Shown in pieces: positions 1-9,668 of a DNA stretch of 64,000 bases (position 1 is the first letter of the stretch; every line of letters starts with the position of its first letter). Source of the stretch: Undaria pinnatifida (taxonomy: Eukaryota; Sar; Phaeophyceae; Laminariales; Alariaceae); NCBI GenBank assembly GCA_012845835.1, contig JABAKD010000023.1:8073147-8137146 (forward strand), in the 5' to 3' direction. The translations under genes and the position numbers were made by a program. The notes under the pieces were generated by a model that saw only the letters and a list, made by a program, of their open reading frames with translations, made no database searches and was not told the origin of the DNA.

Positions 1-7
1 TCCGCGG

Positions 8-330
8 CATGCTGCTTGCAGAGCGGTATGGGTGCCCCAAATGTTGAAGCTCGGTTGCCGCACGCACGGGTCATGCGAGCAAAACCTGCGGCCGTAGATG
101 TTCACCATGCCGACGTCCGCATGCTGACTGCAGAAAATCGCCGTCTTGCTGCCCTCTACTGTAAAGCTCGGTCGATTAATGCAGGAAGCATGCGAACAGC
201 GCTTGCTGACGACGCACACTATGTCGGCCTCAGCGTGTCTCTTGCAGAACTACGCCGTCTTGCTGCCGTCGACATTAAAGCTAGCGCTCGTTCGGCGCAG
301 GTGGTGCTGGCAATGCTTCATTCACGACAC
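8..330. repeat. Degenerate tandem repeat, about 115-bp period
   Basis: Three diverged units begin near 8, 118 and 235. Each has a CTTGCAGA/CTGCAGAA-like start followed by a segment reading roughly CGCCGTCTTGCTGCC and then a TAAAGCT-type stretch. The open frame across it is probably a by-product of the repeat. No gene is recognised. Confidence 0.4.
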
Positions 331-360
331 CGTGTGAGGCGGCCTTTGGTATGAAGTAGA

Positions 361-1233
361 CAAGAGGGGAAGCCATGCGCCGTTTGTATTCCTTGGCCCA
401 GAGTACGCACGCCTGCTGTAGTTGGAATCCGGCATTGATAACGCGATTTGGGTTTGTTCATTTGTTGAGGTGCACATGGGTTAAATTGGCTTATCTGAAG
501 CCCCTCGGAGAATATTGACGTCTAGTACCTTGACGTCCCTGGAAATCCGGATGATGCATTGCTAACCGCGTTTGGAACATGTTTGGCCTACTCGAAACTC
601 TTTTACTATCACCAATTAAAATTAAGATCGGCCAATGCGTCACGGTCGCAACAAGGTTTCATCGACGTGACGGAGAAAGAACATACACGGTCTGCCACTT
701 ATAGTACACGATCAATTTCGTCATCTACAGTACGGCCGCCGTAAACATGTGCCGGGAAAACCATGGCAACAAACGAAGCCCGCGGGGCTGCCATGTCACC
801 GTCACCGTGCGCACGGCACGGTAAGGTATTCCATGCTCCAACGGTTCCTATCACCCCTCTTTACAAAAAACTCTGCTGACCATCCGCTCGCCATACACCT
901 TCTGTGACGGAGAGCACCTCCAGACTGATGCATGTTCCGCAAATTTAATAAATGTTACATATTTCTGTGCTATACACTCTTCCTCTGCAGCACGTACGTT
1001 TTCTTCTTGCAGCCGTTCTGATCTCCTTACATTAGACGAGTGCTGCGATAGAGGTTCGCCAGTTTTTTTCTGAGATTCCTCATTGTAGAGGCTTAAGATC
1101 TCTCCCAAAAACTGTTTTGCAGAAAAATAAAACTGCTCGCACCAGATGAAAACTCCCATGGGCTAGGGTATGAGCTACTTGCATTAAGGATTTTGAATCG
1201 TAATTTGGCCTGTGGGGGGAATAAAACCAAGAA
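361..1233. other. Stretch without a recognisable gene
   Basis: I see no supported coding region, RNA gene or terminal repeat here. Open frames on both strands are short and lack family motifs. Confidence 0.4.
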
Positions 1234-1843
1234 AAAAAAACTTGGTTAATGTACGGTGATGGCCCAGTTTGCCTGGGAAAAAAAACATTGTAGATCCCAC
1301 ATGAAAAAATTGAACAATCGACCAGGCAGCCAGGACACCAGCACATCGAGGCACACATCATCTTCCACAGGGCATCCCGGACACAGCAGACGGCATCCAC
1401 AACACCCAAACACTCTCCCGAAGAGGCTGCCAGGTTCCTGGCGGACGCTCTGCCGGATTGCCCACGGCAGACAGGCTAACGCGTCATCAAGAGTGCCGAA
1501 AGCGGCGCAAATTTAGCTCTTTGCTTCGAACACGTAACAGCAGCAAGCAATTTTCGAAATCAGAAGGCTCAGCTCACGTTCTTCGGAGACCGACGAGCTG
1601 TGGCACACACACAAACGCAACGCGCCGCAAGCTCTCCACCCACGCCAACGCCACAGGCGCGGATGACTTTACCGGCCCTACCCCTAGTCCGCTGCAAAGT
1701 CTGTTTCCAGCCCATCAACATCAGAAGTAGTAGAGTGGCTTTTCGGCGTTTTTGAAAAATTTGAGCAGTCTGCTCGTAAATCGAAAAGCCACACCCACAC
1801 CCATACATGAAAACCCGCAAAAACAGTTTGAATTTCAAAAATA
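1234..1843 (+). repeat. Dispersed repeat E, copy 1
   Basis: About 600 bp matches the reverse complement of 27912-28515 nearly throughout, with small indels. Homology starts near GGTTAATGTAC and stops at a TA dinucleotide at 1842-1843, where repeat R1 begins. In the other copy the homologous TA abuts a palindromic element instead. There is no convincing coding potential. It is probably a fragment of an older mobile element. Confidence 0.75.
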
Positions 1844-2034
1844 CAAGGGCTCCGCATGGGCGCCGGCATTCGCCGGCGCCCATGCCTCGGGTAGGGCAGG
1901 GCAGCACTTCGACAACTTAAGGTGTAGCTGTCCGATTTGGCATGCATTGAACTTTAAAGTAAGGCCTAGAATTTAATACGAACAGGGACTATGAAAGTCA
2001 TGGTTTGACAGAAGAAAAACGTGATAATATACAA
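1844..2034 (+). repeat. Repeat R1, copy A, left part
   Basis: The sequence begins CAAGGGCTCCGC and matches 21984-22175 and, less well, the region from 63150. It opens with a perfect 13-bp hairpin, arms 1855-1867 and 1872-1884 around a 4-nt loop. At about 2034 homology to the other copies stops and resumes at 4799, so a 2.76 kb insertion has split this copy. ATACAA occurs at both junctions (2029-2034 and 4799-4804). Confidence 0.75.
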
Positions 2035-2110
2035 GGTTCCCCTTCGGGAGGTGGACACGTGCCTCCCGGGGGCGACGCAAGTCGAATGACTACAACTGAT
2101 GATGAAGTAT

Positions 2111-2797
2111 TTATGCAGAAGGTGTATATCGGAGGGATGCGTAGTGGAAAGAATGTGGATAATATAAGATATCACAGACATTTGGAGGAGGAGGGTTGGG
2201 ATATTGCTGAGGCTCGGTGTGATAAGTTATTCGAAAGTCCACTCCGTATAACTGCGTGGCAGCAATTAATTCTACGTTTGTAGCATATGCGTAAGGCTGT
2301 GACATGAAGTGGAGATACTCTTCAACACTCGAATATGTAGTAGGTTGAGATCCAGCGACTTCCACAAGTTCTTGATTTGCTCCAGCTAAGATGCTGTCGT
2401 GGAAAGTGTTGAAACCTGATCCTGGGATAACGGTGTACAAATTGGTTGTGATGTGGGCAATAATATGTGCACGGACGATGTGATGTAAAGCTGGGTTGTT
2501 GTGCACACGACGCGAGATACATCTCAATAAACATGCAGCATCACCAATCTCGGGAATAATGGACCATTGACCAGAATTGTTATTGTTGCCGCTGTTGTTG
2601 TCTTGATCATTTTCGCTGTCTGATGGGTTTGTACTGCTGTCGCTGCTGTTAGAGGAATCATTGGTGTCAATTTGTTGTGTGTTTTCTGTGTCCAGTATTT
2701 TTCCTCGCGCGCTTAAACAGTTAAACAGTTTATACCGATGTTTGTTGCCGATATGGTGTGTTGTGTGCACATCGTTACTTTTGCTTGAGTTGTGTTG
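2111..2797 (-). CDS. OTU-domain cysteine protease, start unclear
   Basis: The frame runs from just after an in-frame TAG (2798-2800) to a TAA at 2111, about 228 codons. The N-terminal third is rich in Ser, Asn and Asp and looks disordered. The C-terminal two thirds match the OTU fold: GDAACLLRC supplies the Asp and catalytic Cys, a YSSVEEYL helix and an ELIAATQLYGVDFRIT segment follow, and HYASL near the end supplies the catalytic His. OTU proteins remove ubiquitin or similar modifiers, and OTU domains are known in some retrotransposons. There is no in-frame ATG near the beginning, so translation needs an upstream exon, a non-ATG start or a frameshift. The first residues lie in the last copy of the upstream tandem repeat. 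The catalytic triad is intact, so this may be functional. Confidence 0.7.
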   Translation of the reverse strand, partial: QHNSSKSNDVHTTHHIGNKHRYKLFNCLSARGKILDTENTQQIDTNDSSNSSDSSTNPSDSENDQDNNSGNNNNSGQWSIIPEIGDAACLLRCISRRVHNNPALHHIVRAHIIAHITTNLYTVIPGSGFNTFHDSILAGANQELVEVAGSQPTTYSSVEEYLHFMSQPYAYATNVELIAATQLYGVDFRITYHTEPQQYPNPPPPNVCDILYYPHSFHYASLRYTPSA

Positions 2798-4490
2798 CTA
2801 CTTTATATCTCGTTATACAGGTTTCGCTACTGCTGTATGGTAACCACCGTGTCAATTGTGAGGGAGAACTCACAGTAATGACATACTCGTAGTTCACGTC
2901 GTTGCTCATATGACAATAAACTCTTAGAGTCCATGGACTACGTGCTGCTTGCTGGTGGTGCTCTATTGTAAAACCGCTGTGTATGTTCTTTTGATGAGAA
3001 AGTCTTGTGTATTTATTCTCCTCGGTCCATCCAGAAAAAAATCCCGTTCTCAATAAAATTTGATTTTTTATGATCTATATATTATTGCCGCTCTCTGCGG
3101 TTGCTTGCTGCTGCTGTGATCGTAGACAGTTTATACCGATGTTTGTTGCCGATATGGTCTGTTGTGTGCACATCGTTACTTTTGCTTGAGTTGTGTTGCT
3201 ACTTTATATCTCTTTATACAGGTTTCGCTACTGCTGTATGGTAACCACCGTGTCAATTGTGAGGGAGAACTCACAGTAATGACATAGTTCACGTCGTTGC
3301 AGCGGGTACATATACACCGCGCCCGCATATCTCTTTATACAGGTTTCGCTACTGCTGTATGGTAACCACCGTGTCAATGGTGAGGGAGAACTCACAGTAA
3401 TGACATAGTTCACGTCGTTGCTCATATGACAATAAACTCTTAGAGTCCATGGACTACGAGCTGCTTGCTGGTGGTGCTCTTTTGTAAAACCGCTGTGTAT
3501 GTTCTTTTGATGAGAAAGTCTTGTGTAATTATTCTCCTCGGTCCATCCAGAAAAAAATCCCGTTCTCAATAAAATTTGATTTTTTATGATCTATATATTA
3601 TTGCCGTTCTCTGCGGTTGCTTGCTGCTGCTGTGATCGTAGACAGTTTATACCGATGTTTGTTGCCGATATGGTCTGTTGTGTGCACATCGTTACTTTTG
3701 CTTGAGTTGTGTTGCTACTTTATATCTCTTTATACAGGTTTCGCTACTGCTGTATGGTAACCACCGTGTCAATTGTGAGGGAGAACTCACAGTAATGACA
3801 TAGTTCACGTCGTTGCAGCGGGTACATATACACCGCGCCCGCATATCTCTTTATACAGGTTTCGCTACTGCTGTATGGTAACCACCGTGTCAATGGTGAG
3901 GGAGAACTCACAGTAATGACATAGTTCACGTCGTTGCTCATATGACAATAAACTCTTAGAGTCCATGGACTACGAGCTGCTTGCTGGTGGTGCTTTATTG
4001 TAAAACCGCTGTGTATGTTCTTTTGATGAGAAAGTCTTGTGTAATTATTCTCCTCGGTCCATCCAGAAAAAAATCCCGTTCTCAATAAAATTTGATTTTT
4101 TATGATCTATATATTATTGCCGCTCTCTGCGGTTGCTTGCTGCTGCTGTGATCGTAGACAGTTTATACCGATGTTTGTTGCCGATATGGTCTGTTGTGTG
4201 CACATCGTTACTTTTGCTTGAGTTGTGTTGCTACTTTATATCTCTTTATACAGGTTTTGCTACTGCTGTATGGTAACCACCGTGTCAATTGTGAGGGAGA
4301 ACTCACAGTAATGACATAGTTCACGTCGTTGCAGCGGGTACATATACACCACGCCCGCATATATCTTTATACAGGTTTCGCTACTGCTGTATGGTAACCA
4401 CCGTGTCAATTTTGAGGGAGAACTCACAGTAATGACATAGTTCACGTCGTTGCAGCGGGTACATATACACCGCGCCCGCGTCTAGCAGTG
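2726..4490 (-). repeat. 516-bp tandem repeats upstream of the OTU frame
   Basis: The motif CAGTTTATACCGATG begins at 2726, 3127, 3643 and 4159, giving spacings of 401, 516 and 516 bp. The unit nearest the OTU frame is shorter because it lacks an internal duplication of about 115 bp found in the others. Units are nearly identical. Relative to the OTU frame they lie 5', and the last unit overlaps its beginning, so they may act as repeated promoter or leader units. Confidence 0.85.
2801..2807 (-). promoter_or_regulatory. TATA-like box repeated in each 516-bp unit
   Basis: TATAAAG lies on the minus strand just upstream of the OTU frame and recurs at the same place in the other repeat units. This is a motif match only. 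Confidence 0.3.
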
Positions 4491-4798
4491 CGGGAAAATT
4501 CTCTCGCAAATACGTTTTGATGCCACCCCGATGTACGTGCGAGGACTAAAGTTCCACCGTGTGTGTAGTGTGTGGTTGCTCGGGGACAGAAGTGTCTCAT
4601 ACCCCGCAAAATAGAGCCAGTTTCGGCGGCTTTCCGCGGCCATAGCTCGCGCCACCGACGTCCCATGAGCCCGGCACACGGCTGATAATATACCGACGGG
4701 TAGTCTGATCGCATTGCAGAAGAAAGCACACCAAAAAACTCTGCGCCGGCGGAGAAAAAGGGACGGACTAGGCAAAAAAAGCAAAAAGGTACATATGC

Positions 4799-5815
4799 AT
4801 ACAACAAAGAAGGCAAGGATAAGCGAAACACACCATGTTAAATGCGCCGTCAAGTAAAAGTTGGCGTCTATCAAACAAAAATACCGAAAAGAGTATTATA
4901 ATTGAGAACCTGCGTCGCTCTAGGCGAAACGAAAGAGGCCTTGGCGTTAATGAAGAGACTGCACTGCTGTTCCCGTGGCAATGGAGGTTCGAAGTCGACA
5001 GGATGCAAAGTCGGTTTGCATGAAACGTCGACATGGGGCCATGTCAGCCGGCGAGGTTTTGGAAGAAGATTGCTTTGTTTGTTACGTGAAGGCTGTCGCA
5101 TTGATTGGTCTGCGTGGTCGCGGGCGAGCAGAAAAACGAAGAAGAGGAGGGCGATCTCTCGTTGCGGCGGCGTTGTCTAAGATAGGTGCGGGGGTGGCTT
5201 CGCTCGTACGGGAGGTTGGCGTTGCGCTTCTTCTTCTCTGTTTATTCTCGGGAAGGCGGGATATGCGTGTCTGCTATCTTTGCTTCGTGGGTGCTTTCAC
5301 GTTGTCAAAATCGGACGCGTCCCCTCAATACATATTATCCGGAGTGTCTCTACCATGACGACTGCTGATAGTGCCGTGCGTATTTCCTAGAGACTGACAT
5401 ATTTTTTACTGGTAGTAATAATCATATATCTTTCATTGCAGCAATTCTTTTTCTTCATCCCATTTATTATCCCCGCACCATTCTCGCGCTCCCTCCCAGT
5501 AGTAACTCAGATCCGGGGTCACATAGCGGGCCGTCCTCCTCCCTCCCCACTTCGGCACGCGCCTTCATTTTTACCGCGAGGAGAATCCAGCTTTTTCTTC
5601 CCTCGTCGACTCGCGTCGAATTGTACCTAGCAGGCGTTCTCAGCAGTTGATCTCTTTTTTTTTTGGCATTTTTGCAAAAAAAGTCAAATTTCATCGTGGT
5701 GGGTGTCGAACTCAAGGACAACCAAATGTTGGTAGTATTCGAGGGTAAAACCACTAGACCACCGGGGCGGCCGGCTGACAATTGATAAAACAAAACAGGA
5801 TCTTTGCATAGAGAT
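4799..5815 (+). repeat. Repeat R1, copy A, right part
   Basis: It continues R1 after the OTU insertion and matches 22165-23170, and 63330 to the window end. A plus-strand frame at 4975-5358 (127 codons, Arg- and Ala-rich) is kept at the same length in copy B (22344-22724) but is broken in copy C, so coding is doubtful. The right end holds a SINE on the minus strand. Copies A and B both run to a GGATCTTTGCATAG stretch near 5815 and 23186 and then diverge. Confidence 0.7.
5445..5785 (-). mobile_element. tRNA-derived SINE, copy 1
   Basis: On the minus strand the head starts near 5785 with GCCGGCCGCCCCGG, then an A box TGGTCTAGTGG (5761-5751) and a B box GAGTTCGACACCC (5713-5701), spaced as in a tRNA-type Pol III promoter. 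A body of about 250 bp follows and recurs in three other places in this window. The body is non-coding. A SINE of this kind would depend on the reverse transcriptase of another element, which I cannot identify here. Confidence 0.7.
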
Positions 5816-6200
5816 TACATTCCCTCCCCCATATTGTATGATATTACGATGGTTGACGCGATATAGAATAAAGCGCCAAAAACCCAAATGTCAGCCTACT
5901 ACGCGGAGTTTTAGATATCATGAACAACGAACGATCGCGACGGCAGAGTACGGCAAAGCATAGCGCTTCGCTCTGCTGAGCTAGCGCTGCGCTGCGGTGC
6001 GCTGCTGAGCTGAGCCGCAGGGCACTGCACGGCGCTTCGTTGCTGTGAGCTATAGCGCTGCGATGGGGTGCTGGGCGGTGTGGAGCTGATGAGCCAAGCC
6101 CAGATGTCAGCCGATGAAGCTCCGTCAACTACAAAACAAATGATGGTAATCAAGGAAAAGCTAAAGCTGGACCGTTCCGTAACTAATGCACAGGCGGCAA
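5816..6200. other. Unannotated stretch with a GCT-rich block
   Basis: There is no gene. Positions about 5940-6075 are a low-complexity run of GCGCT/GCTGAG-like words. A similar block in complementary composition occurs at about 31755-31860. Confidence 0.35.
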
Positions 6201-6204
6201 ATTA

Positions 6205-6300
6205 TCGACACACGACGCGTATGAAAATACGTGGAAGTGTGGTGAGCTATAGCTTTATTTTTCCCCATCCGCCGAAGGATAAAAGAAAATATATATATAT
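6205..6300 (+). repeat. Short A-tailed dispersed repeat S2, copy 1
   Basis: About 85 bp starting near ATCGACACACGACGCG and ending CCATCCGCCGAAGGAT followed by an A-rich tail. It recurs at 50945-51046 with a long A run and, inverted, at 62403-62495. The A-rich tail suggests a retroposed short element or the 3' end of a LINE. Confidence 0.65.
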
Positions 6301-7301
6301 CGGCAAATGGTAGGAAGTTCAACTTACAGTCGACCCCGCTTTAAAGACACACCGCATTTTTTTGGAGTGTCTTTAACGCGGGGATGTGTCTTTAGGATTC
6401 CGGGGCCACTAACTCACCGTCCCCGGGGCCAATGGAGGTGTAACATATGTCAAAATACGCGCATTTGAATCAGGAATGCGACCAAGAAACTGTGTTGCTT
6501 AAAAACTACAACACGTGATTTGAAAGGCCGCAACACTACTGCTGTAGTACACTCCAATACTGTACACATTTTGAATTTCCCTCCACCACCGAAACGCGGG
6601 AAGGAGTGCAGCACGACCTAGTGTAATGTGTACGGCATTTGATGCAGGATCTTGCTGTAATGTGTACGGCAGTGCGCTGGTGTGTTGTTGCAGGCTTTTC
6701 TTATTGTCAAGGCGTTATCCTCACGGTGAACATCATGCCCGAGATATCGCGGACACACCTGAGACACATTAGTTCGTTGGAACTAGCTCTGATACGATAC
6801 ACGCAAGTTACCTGCCACATAGGGACCAAACAAACCCAGTCGACCCCTTAGAAGGACACTAGGAAACGGTCGGTAGCGCAGACCACAACACACAAAAAAA
6901 TCGGGCAAATACACCGAAAAGAGGATACCGTTCTTCCCCAAAGGTCAACACGAGGCAAAAACACAAAGCAAAAGTACCAAAATTTAACTCCACGAGAAAG
7001 GCAAAAATCCCAAACTTTGACTGCCTGACACGAGTTGAGATTTTGACTGGCACGTGGGTTCGCCACATGGCTTCAAGCCGGCAGCTCACGACCCGCCAGC
7101 AGATGGGAGGAATCTCTCCATACCCACACGCGGTAGTGCGGGCTGCAGCAGACCGCTGTCGATGTTATACAGCAGTGTGCGGCCCCAGCAAAAAAAATTG
7201 GGGGGGTCCGAAAAGTGGAAAAGGTACCCCCCCCTTATTATTGTACATCTGCGGGGCACCATGTTCTGGGAAAAAAATGTGTCTTTTTAGCGGGGAGTTT
7301 C

Positions 7302-7369
7302 CTGTAGTATTCTTAGGCTCCTTCGCCTATCATTTAATGTAAGTATTGGATTAGATGAGGCCTCCTGCC
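7302..7369 (-). repeat. Split direct repeat B2 (3' terminus)
   Basis: 68 bp starting CTGTAGTATTCTT and ending GGCCTCCTGCC on the plus strand. It matches B1 at 7656-7723 with only a few differences and also the B repeats of the second element at 38102 and 38707. It marks the outer 3' end of the element. Confidence 0.85.
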
Positions 7370-7506
7370 GCAAGCAAGAGGTCCTTACCCGGGATAAACG
7401 CCCGCACTAAGCTCCCAATCCCGAGCTTAGTACGGTGCCGTAAATCCCTATTTGCAAAGGTTGTACCTGAAGAAACTACTTTTGCCAAGCTGGGTGGGAG
7501 GGATGG

Positions 7507-7655
7507 TCAGATAATGTATCGTCCCCTCAATTTTTCTCGCTTTTGGTCCGGTGACGAAGACAATGCGTCAGAAGGGCGGTATCAAACTCCGTTTATTTTC
7601 GGGTCTCAAATCATGGAAGCATGTCTGATTCGATTTTATTTGCTCTCCGATTTTA
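7507..7655 (-). repeat. Split direct repeat A2
   Basis: 149 bp matching A1 at 19869-20017 over exactly the same length, with about nine differences by eye. It directly abuts B1. Confidence 0.85.
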
Positions 7656-7723
7656 CTGTAGTATTCTTCTGCTCCTTCGCCTATCTTTTAATGTAAGTAT
7701 TGGATTAGATGAGGCCTCCTGCC
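7656..7723 (-). repeat. Split direct repeat B1
   Basis: 68 bp matching B2. Its junction with A2, GATTTTAC then TGTAGTATT, should correspond to the joined ends of the circular intermediate. Confidence 0.85.
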
Positions 7724-7835
7724 CCCGCCCGTGATCCTACCCATACTTTCTTGTGCCTTCGTCTGTGATCAATGTGTACTTTTCGGCTAGGCCTAGGTCT
7801 TGCCTCATCTCACCCATACTTACGGTATATCTCGG

Positions 7836-9068
7836 TTACCGTTGCTTGCGCGCGGCAAAATCATCCTGAAAAGCTTGGGATAACGGGAAGTTCATGGCTA
7901 TTTCGTAGCTATTGTCCCGCGCCCGCTGGAAACCCCCGTCGCGTTTTCCTTTTCCTTCCGGAGTCGTCCCCGCGCTAGTAGTTGGTCCAATGTAATACCG
8001 CGCGACGCGCTCGGTCTTCCATCCTCCAATCTTCATAATCTCGTCTACCGCCGTACCTGCGAGCGACTTGCTAAGCGATCCGCCTACTCTAAATGAGTGT
8101 ATCGTGAAGTGGTCGGGCAAACCCCCTGGGCGTAGATGTGCCTGCAAAGTGGCCGTCATGCGGGGTGCAGTGATTGCCACTGAGCCCCTCTCCCCATTAC
8201 TCTCCACCACGGGGAAAAGGTAGCCCGCGGTTATATCCCAGCCAATCGGGAGAGCCGCGGAGATGTACTCGGTAACCCTTCGAAATGCGCATGTCTGCGG
8301 ATTTTCTGCGTCTGCCAAGACCACTACTGCGTCTACCGACTTCCGCAATGTTTTTCCGAAAAGGAAGCTAAACACCAAACCTACCGACTCGGGTAGTCGC
8401 AGGACCCGTGAGGCCAACGTGAAGGAGAGGTCGAATCCTCGCCTCATGGAGTAAAAGGCCAAGGAAAATAAAGCGATGTCACGCGTAATTGCGATACGCT
8501 GGGACAACGATTCCGCGAGCTGCGTTCGCACTCGCATGCTTTGGAGCAACTGGGCTAACGTATGCGATAGCATCGGTGCCGCCTGCTTCACGAGAACGCC
8601 CACCTGTTTCTGTTCCTCGCTAACAAACGTAAGGTAGGATTCAACTATCGCACTCGAGCAGGGGTTACCCTTCTTTTCTACCGGGTCCCATTCCTCTACT
8701 TTTCCCAGTTGTTCCCGCATGGCCATGCGCAACTTAGAAATAAATGCCTTATCCATCGATCCAGCTGCATACCGCTTTGCGCAACCGCTATCCGGCGGGC
8801 ATGCACCTCCGTCCACAAAACCCACCCCGGGACAAGATCGATCGTGCACCCACGTGGTCCCGTGACCTTGAGAATCGAGGAAACACGCCCAGTAGAAGAC
8901 ATCGTCGTCGGTCGCCGTGGCCCAGCCTCGGCGCCCCCCTGACCTGACCAGGAGGAACGCATCGAAGTCGTCGGCTATCTTACTTTTGCGCTTCTGGCCT
9001 GGACGCTCAGCCATCGCCGCAAAGACCTCCGCCCGGCGAGCTTCAAGTTTTCTGTCATCGATCAGCAC
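7836..9068 (-). CDS. Tyrosine recombinase of the DIRS/PAT-type element
   Basis: The frame of about 410 codons ends at a TAA at 7836. The C-terminal catalytic domain shows an Arg in SMRRGFD, the HSFR box at 8088-8099 (about residues 324-327), a GGW motif, and the nucleophile tyrosine pair at 7992-7997 within ARYYIGP. These are the R-H-R-H/W-Y residues of the tyrosine recombinase family, which in DIRS-type elements integrates the circular DNA copy. The frame has no ATG at its upstream edge because a 115-bp triplication has shifted the frame. The N-terminal part continues in another frame to about 9574. The catalytic domain looks intact, but a full-length product would need one repeat unit or a frameshift. 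Confidence 0.8.
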   Translation of the reverse strand: MLIDDRKLEARRAEVFAAMAERPGQKRKSKIADDFDAFLLVRSGGRRGWATATDDDVFYWACFLDSQGHGTTWVHDRSCPGVGFVDGGACPPDSGCAKRYAAGSMDKAFISKLRMAMREQLGKVEEWDPVEKKGNPCSSAIVESYLTFVSEEQKQVGVLVKQAAPMLSHTLAQLLQSMRVRTQLAESLSQRIAITRDIALFSLAFYSMRRGFDLSFTLASRVLRLPESVGLVFSFLFGKTLRKSVDAVVVLADAENPQTCAFRRVTEYISAALPIGWDITAGYLFPVVESNGERGSVAITAPRMTATLQAHLRPGGLPDHFTIHSFRVGGSLSKSLAGTAVDEIMKIGGWKTERVARYYIGPTTSAGTTPEGKGKRDGGFQRARDNSYEIAMNFPLSQAFQDDFAARKQR

Positions 9069-9311
9069 GACCGTCGTATCTGTCGTCGGCTATCTTACTT
9101 TTGCGCTTCTGGCCTGGACGCTCAGCCATTGCCGCAAAGACCTCCGCCCGGCGAGCTTCAAGTTTTCTGTCATCGATCCGCACGACCGTCGTATCTGTCG
9201 TCGGCTATCTTACTTTTGCGCTTCTGGCCTGGACGCTCAGCAATTGCCGCAAAGACCTCCGCCCGGCGAGCTTCAAGTTTTCTGTCATCGATCCGCACGA
9301 CCGTCGTATCT
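8967..9311 (-). repeat. 115-bp triplication in the recombinase gene
   Basis: GTCGTCGGCTATCTTAC begins at 8967, 9082 and 9197, so three near-identical units of 115 bp lie in tandem. They encode the segment around RRAEVFAAMAERPGQKRK. Since 115 is not a multiple of three, the extra units throw the recombinase out of frame. Removing two units (230 bp) would bring the upstream and downstream parts into one frame. Confidence 0.9.
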
Positions 9312-9574
9312 GGGTCCCGCGGGACGGGTGCTCCCCGAAATGGCTGCGTCCCACAGAACCAGCAGAAGTAGAAATGCCCGACATTCTCTGTTCTGCACGT
9401 GGCACATAACACATATCGAACGAGGTCTCGTGCGCAAGTCACGCCCCCGGGCGGCTCGATCTCACTCTGCATCCACCCCCGTACGCACCCAACGGAGGGT
9501 CCGGGCAACGAGCGCGAATGGGGAAATAGGACGAATACATTGGCCAAAGCGCCGGTGCACCACCGGGTAAGTAA
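9197..9574 (-). pseudogene. N-terminal part of the tyrosine recombinase, out of frame
   Basis: The frame is open from about 9574 down into the triplicated segment. It contains a C-x2-C ... C-x2-C pattern (CATC then CWFCG) that could bind zinc, then the same RRAEVFAAIAERPGQKRK segment that begins the catalytic-domain frame. It is therefore the missing N-terminus of the recombinase. No ATG is seen; the first candidate start is a TTG at 9547. Confidence 0.6.
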
Positions 9575-9668
9575 TTAAACCGACTCACGCTCGAAGCCCA
9601 TTATATAATACATATCAAAGTCCACTAAGACGAGATTAACAAGTATAATCAGACGGTTGAAGACACGC

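Larger units (their letters stand above)
2035..4798 (-). mobile_element. 2.76-kb insertion carrying an OTU protease ORF and tandem repeats
   Basis: Two other R1 copies are continuous across this point (near 22165 and 63330), so 2035-4798 is an insertion. The 6-bp ATACAA at both edges is a candidate target-site duplication. Seen from the minus strand the insert holds about 300 bp of unique leader, roughly three and a half 516-bp repeats, an OTU-domain reading frame, and a short tail of about 75 bp. I find no clear terminal inverted repeats, LTRs, reverse transcriptase or transposase. It may be a non-autonomous element, or the end of a larger OTU-bearing retroelement. The mode of mobility is unknown. 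Confidence 0.6.

Noticed and set aside
1844-1890. Helitron 3' end because of the GC hairpin
   Set aside because: The hairpin is at the start of the repeat after a TA, and no CTRR end or TC start in the right place was seen.
4975-5358. R1 open frame as a real gene
   Set aside because: Equal length in copies A and B, but those copies are very similar in DNA; copy C is broken, there is no motif, and the antisense is open too.
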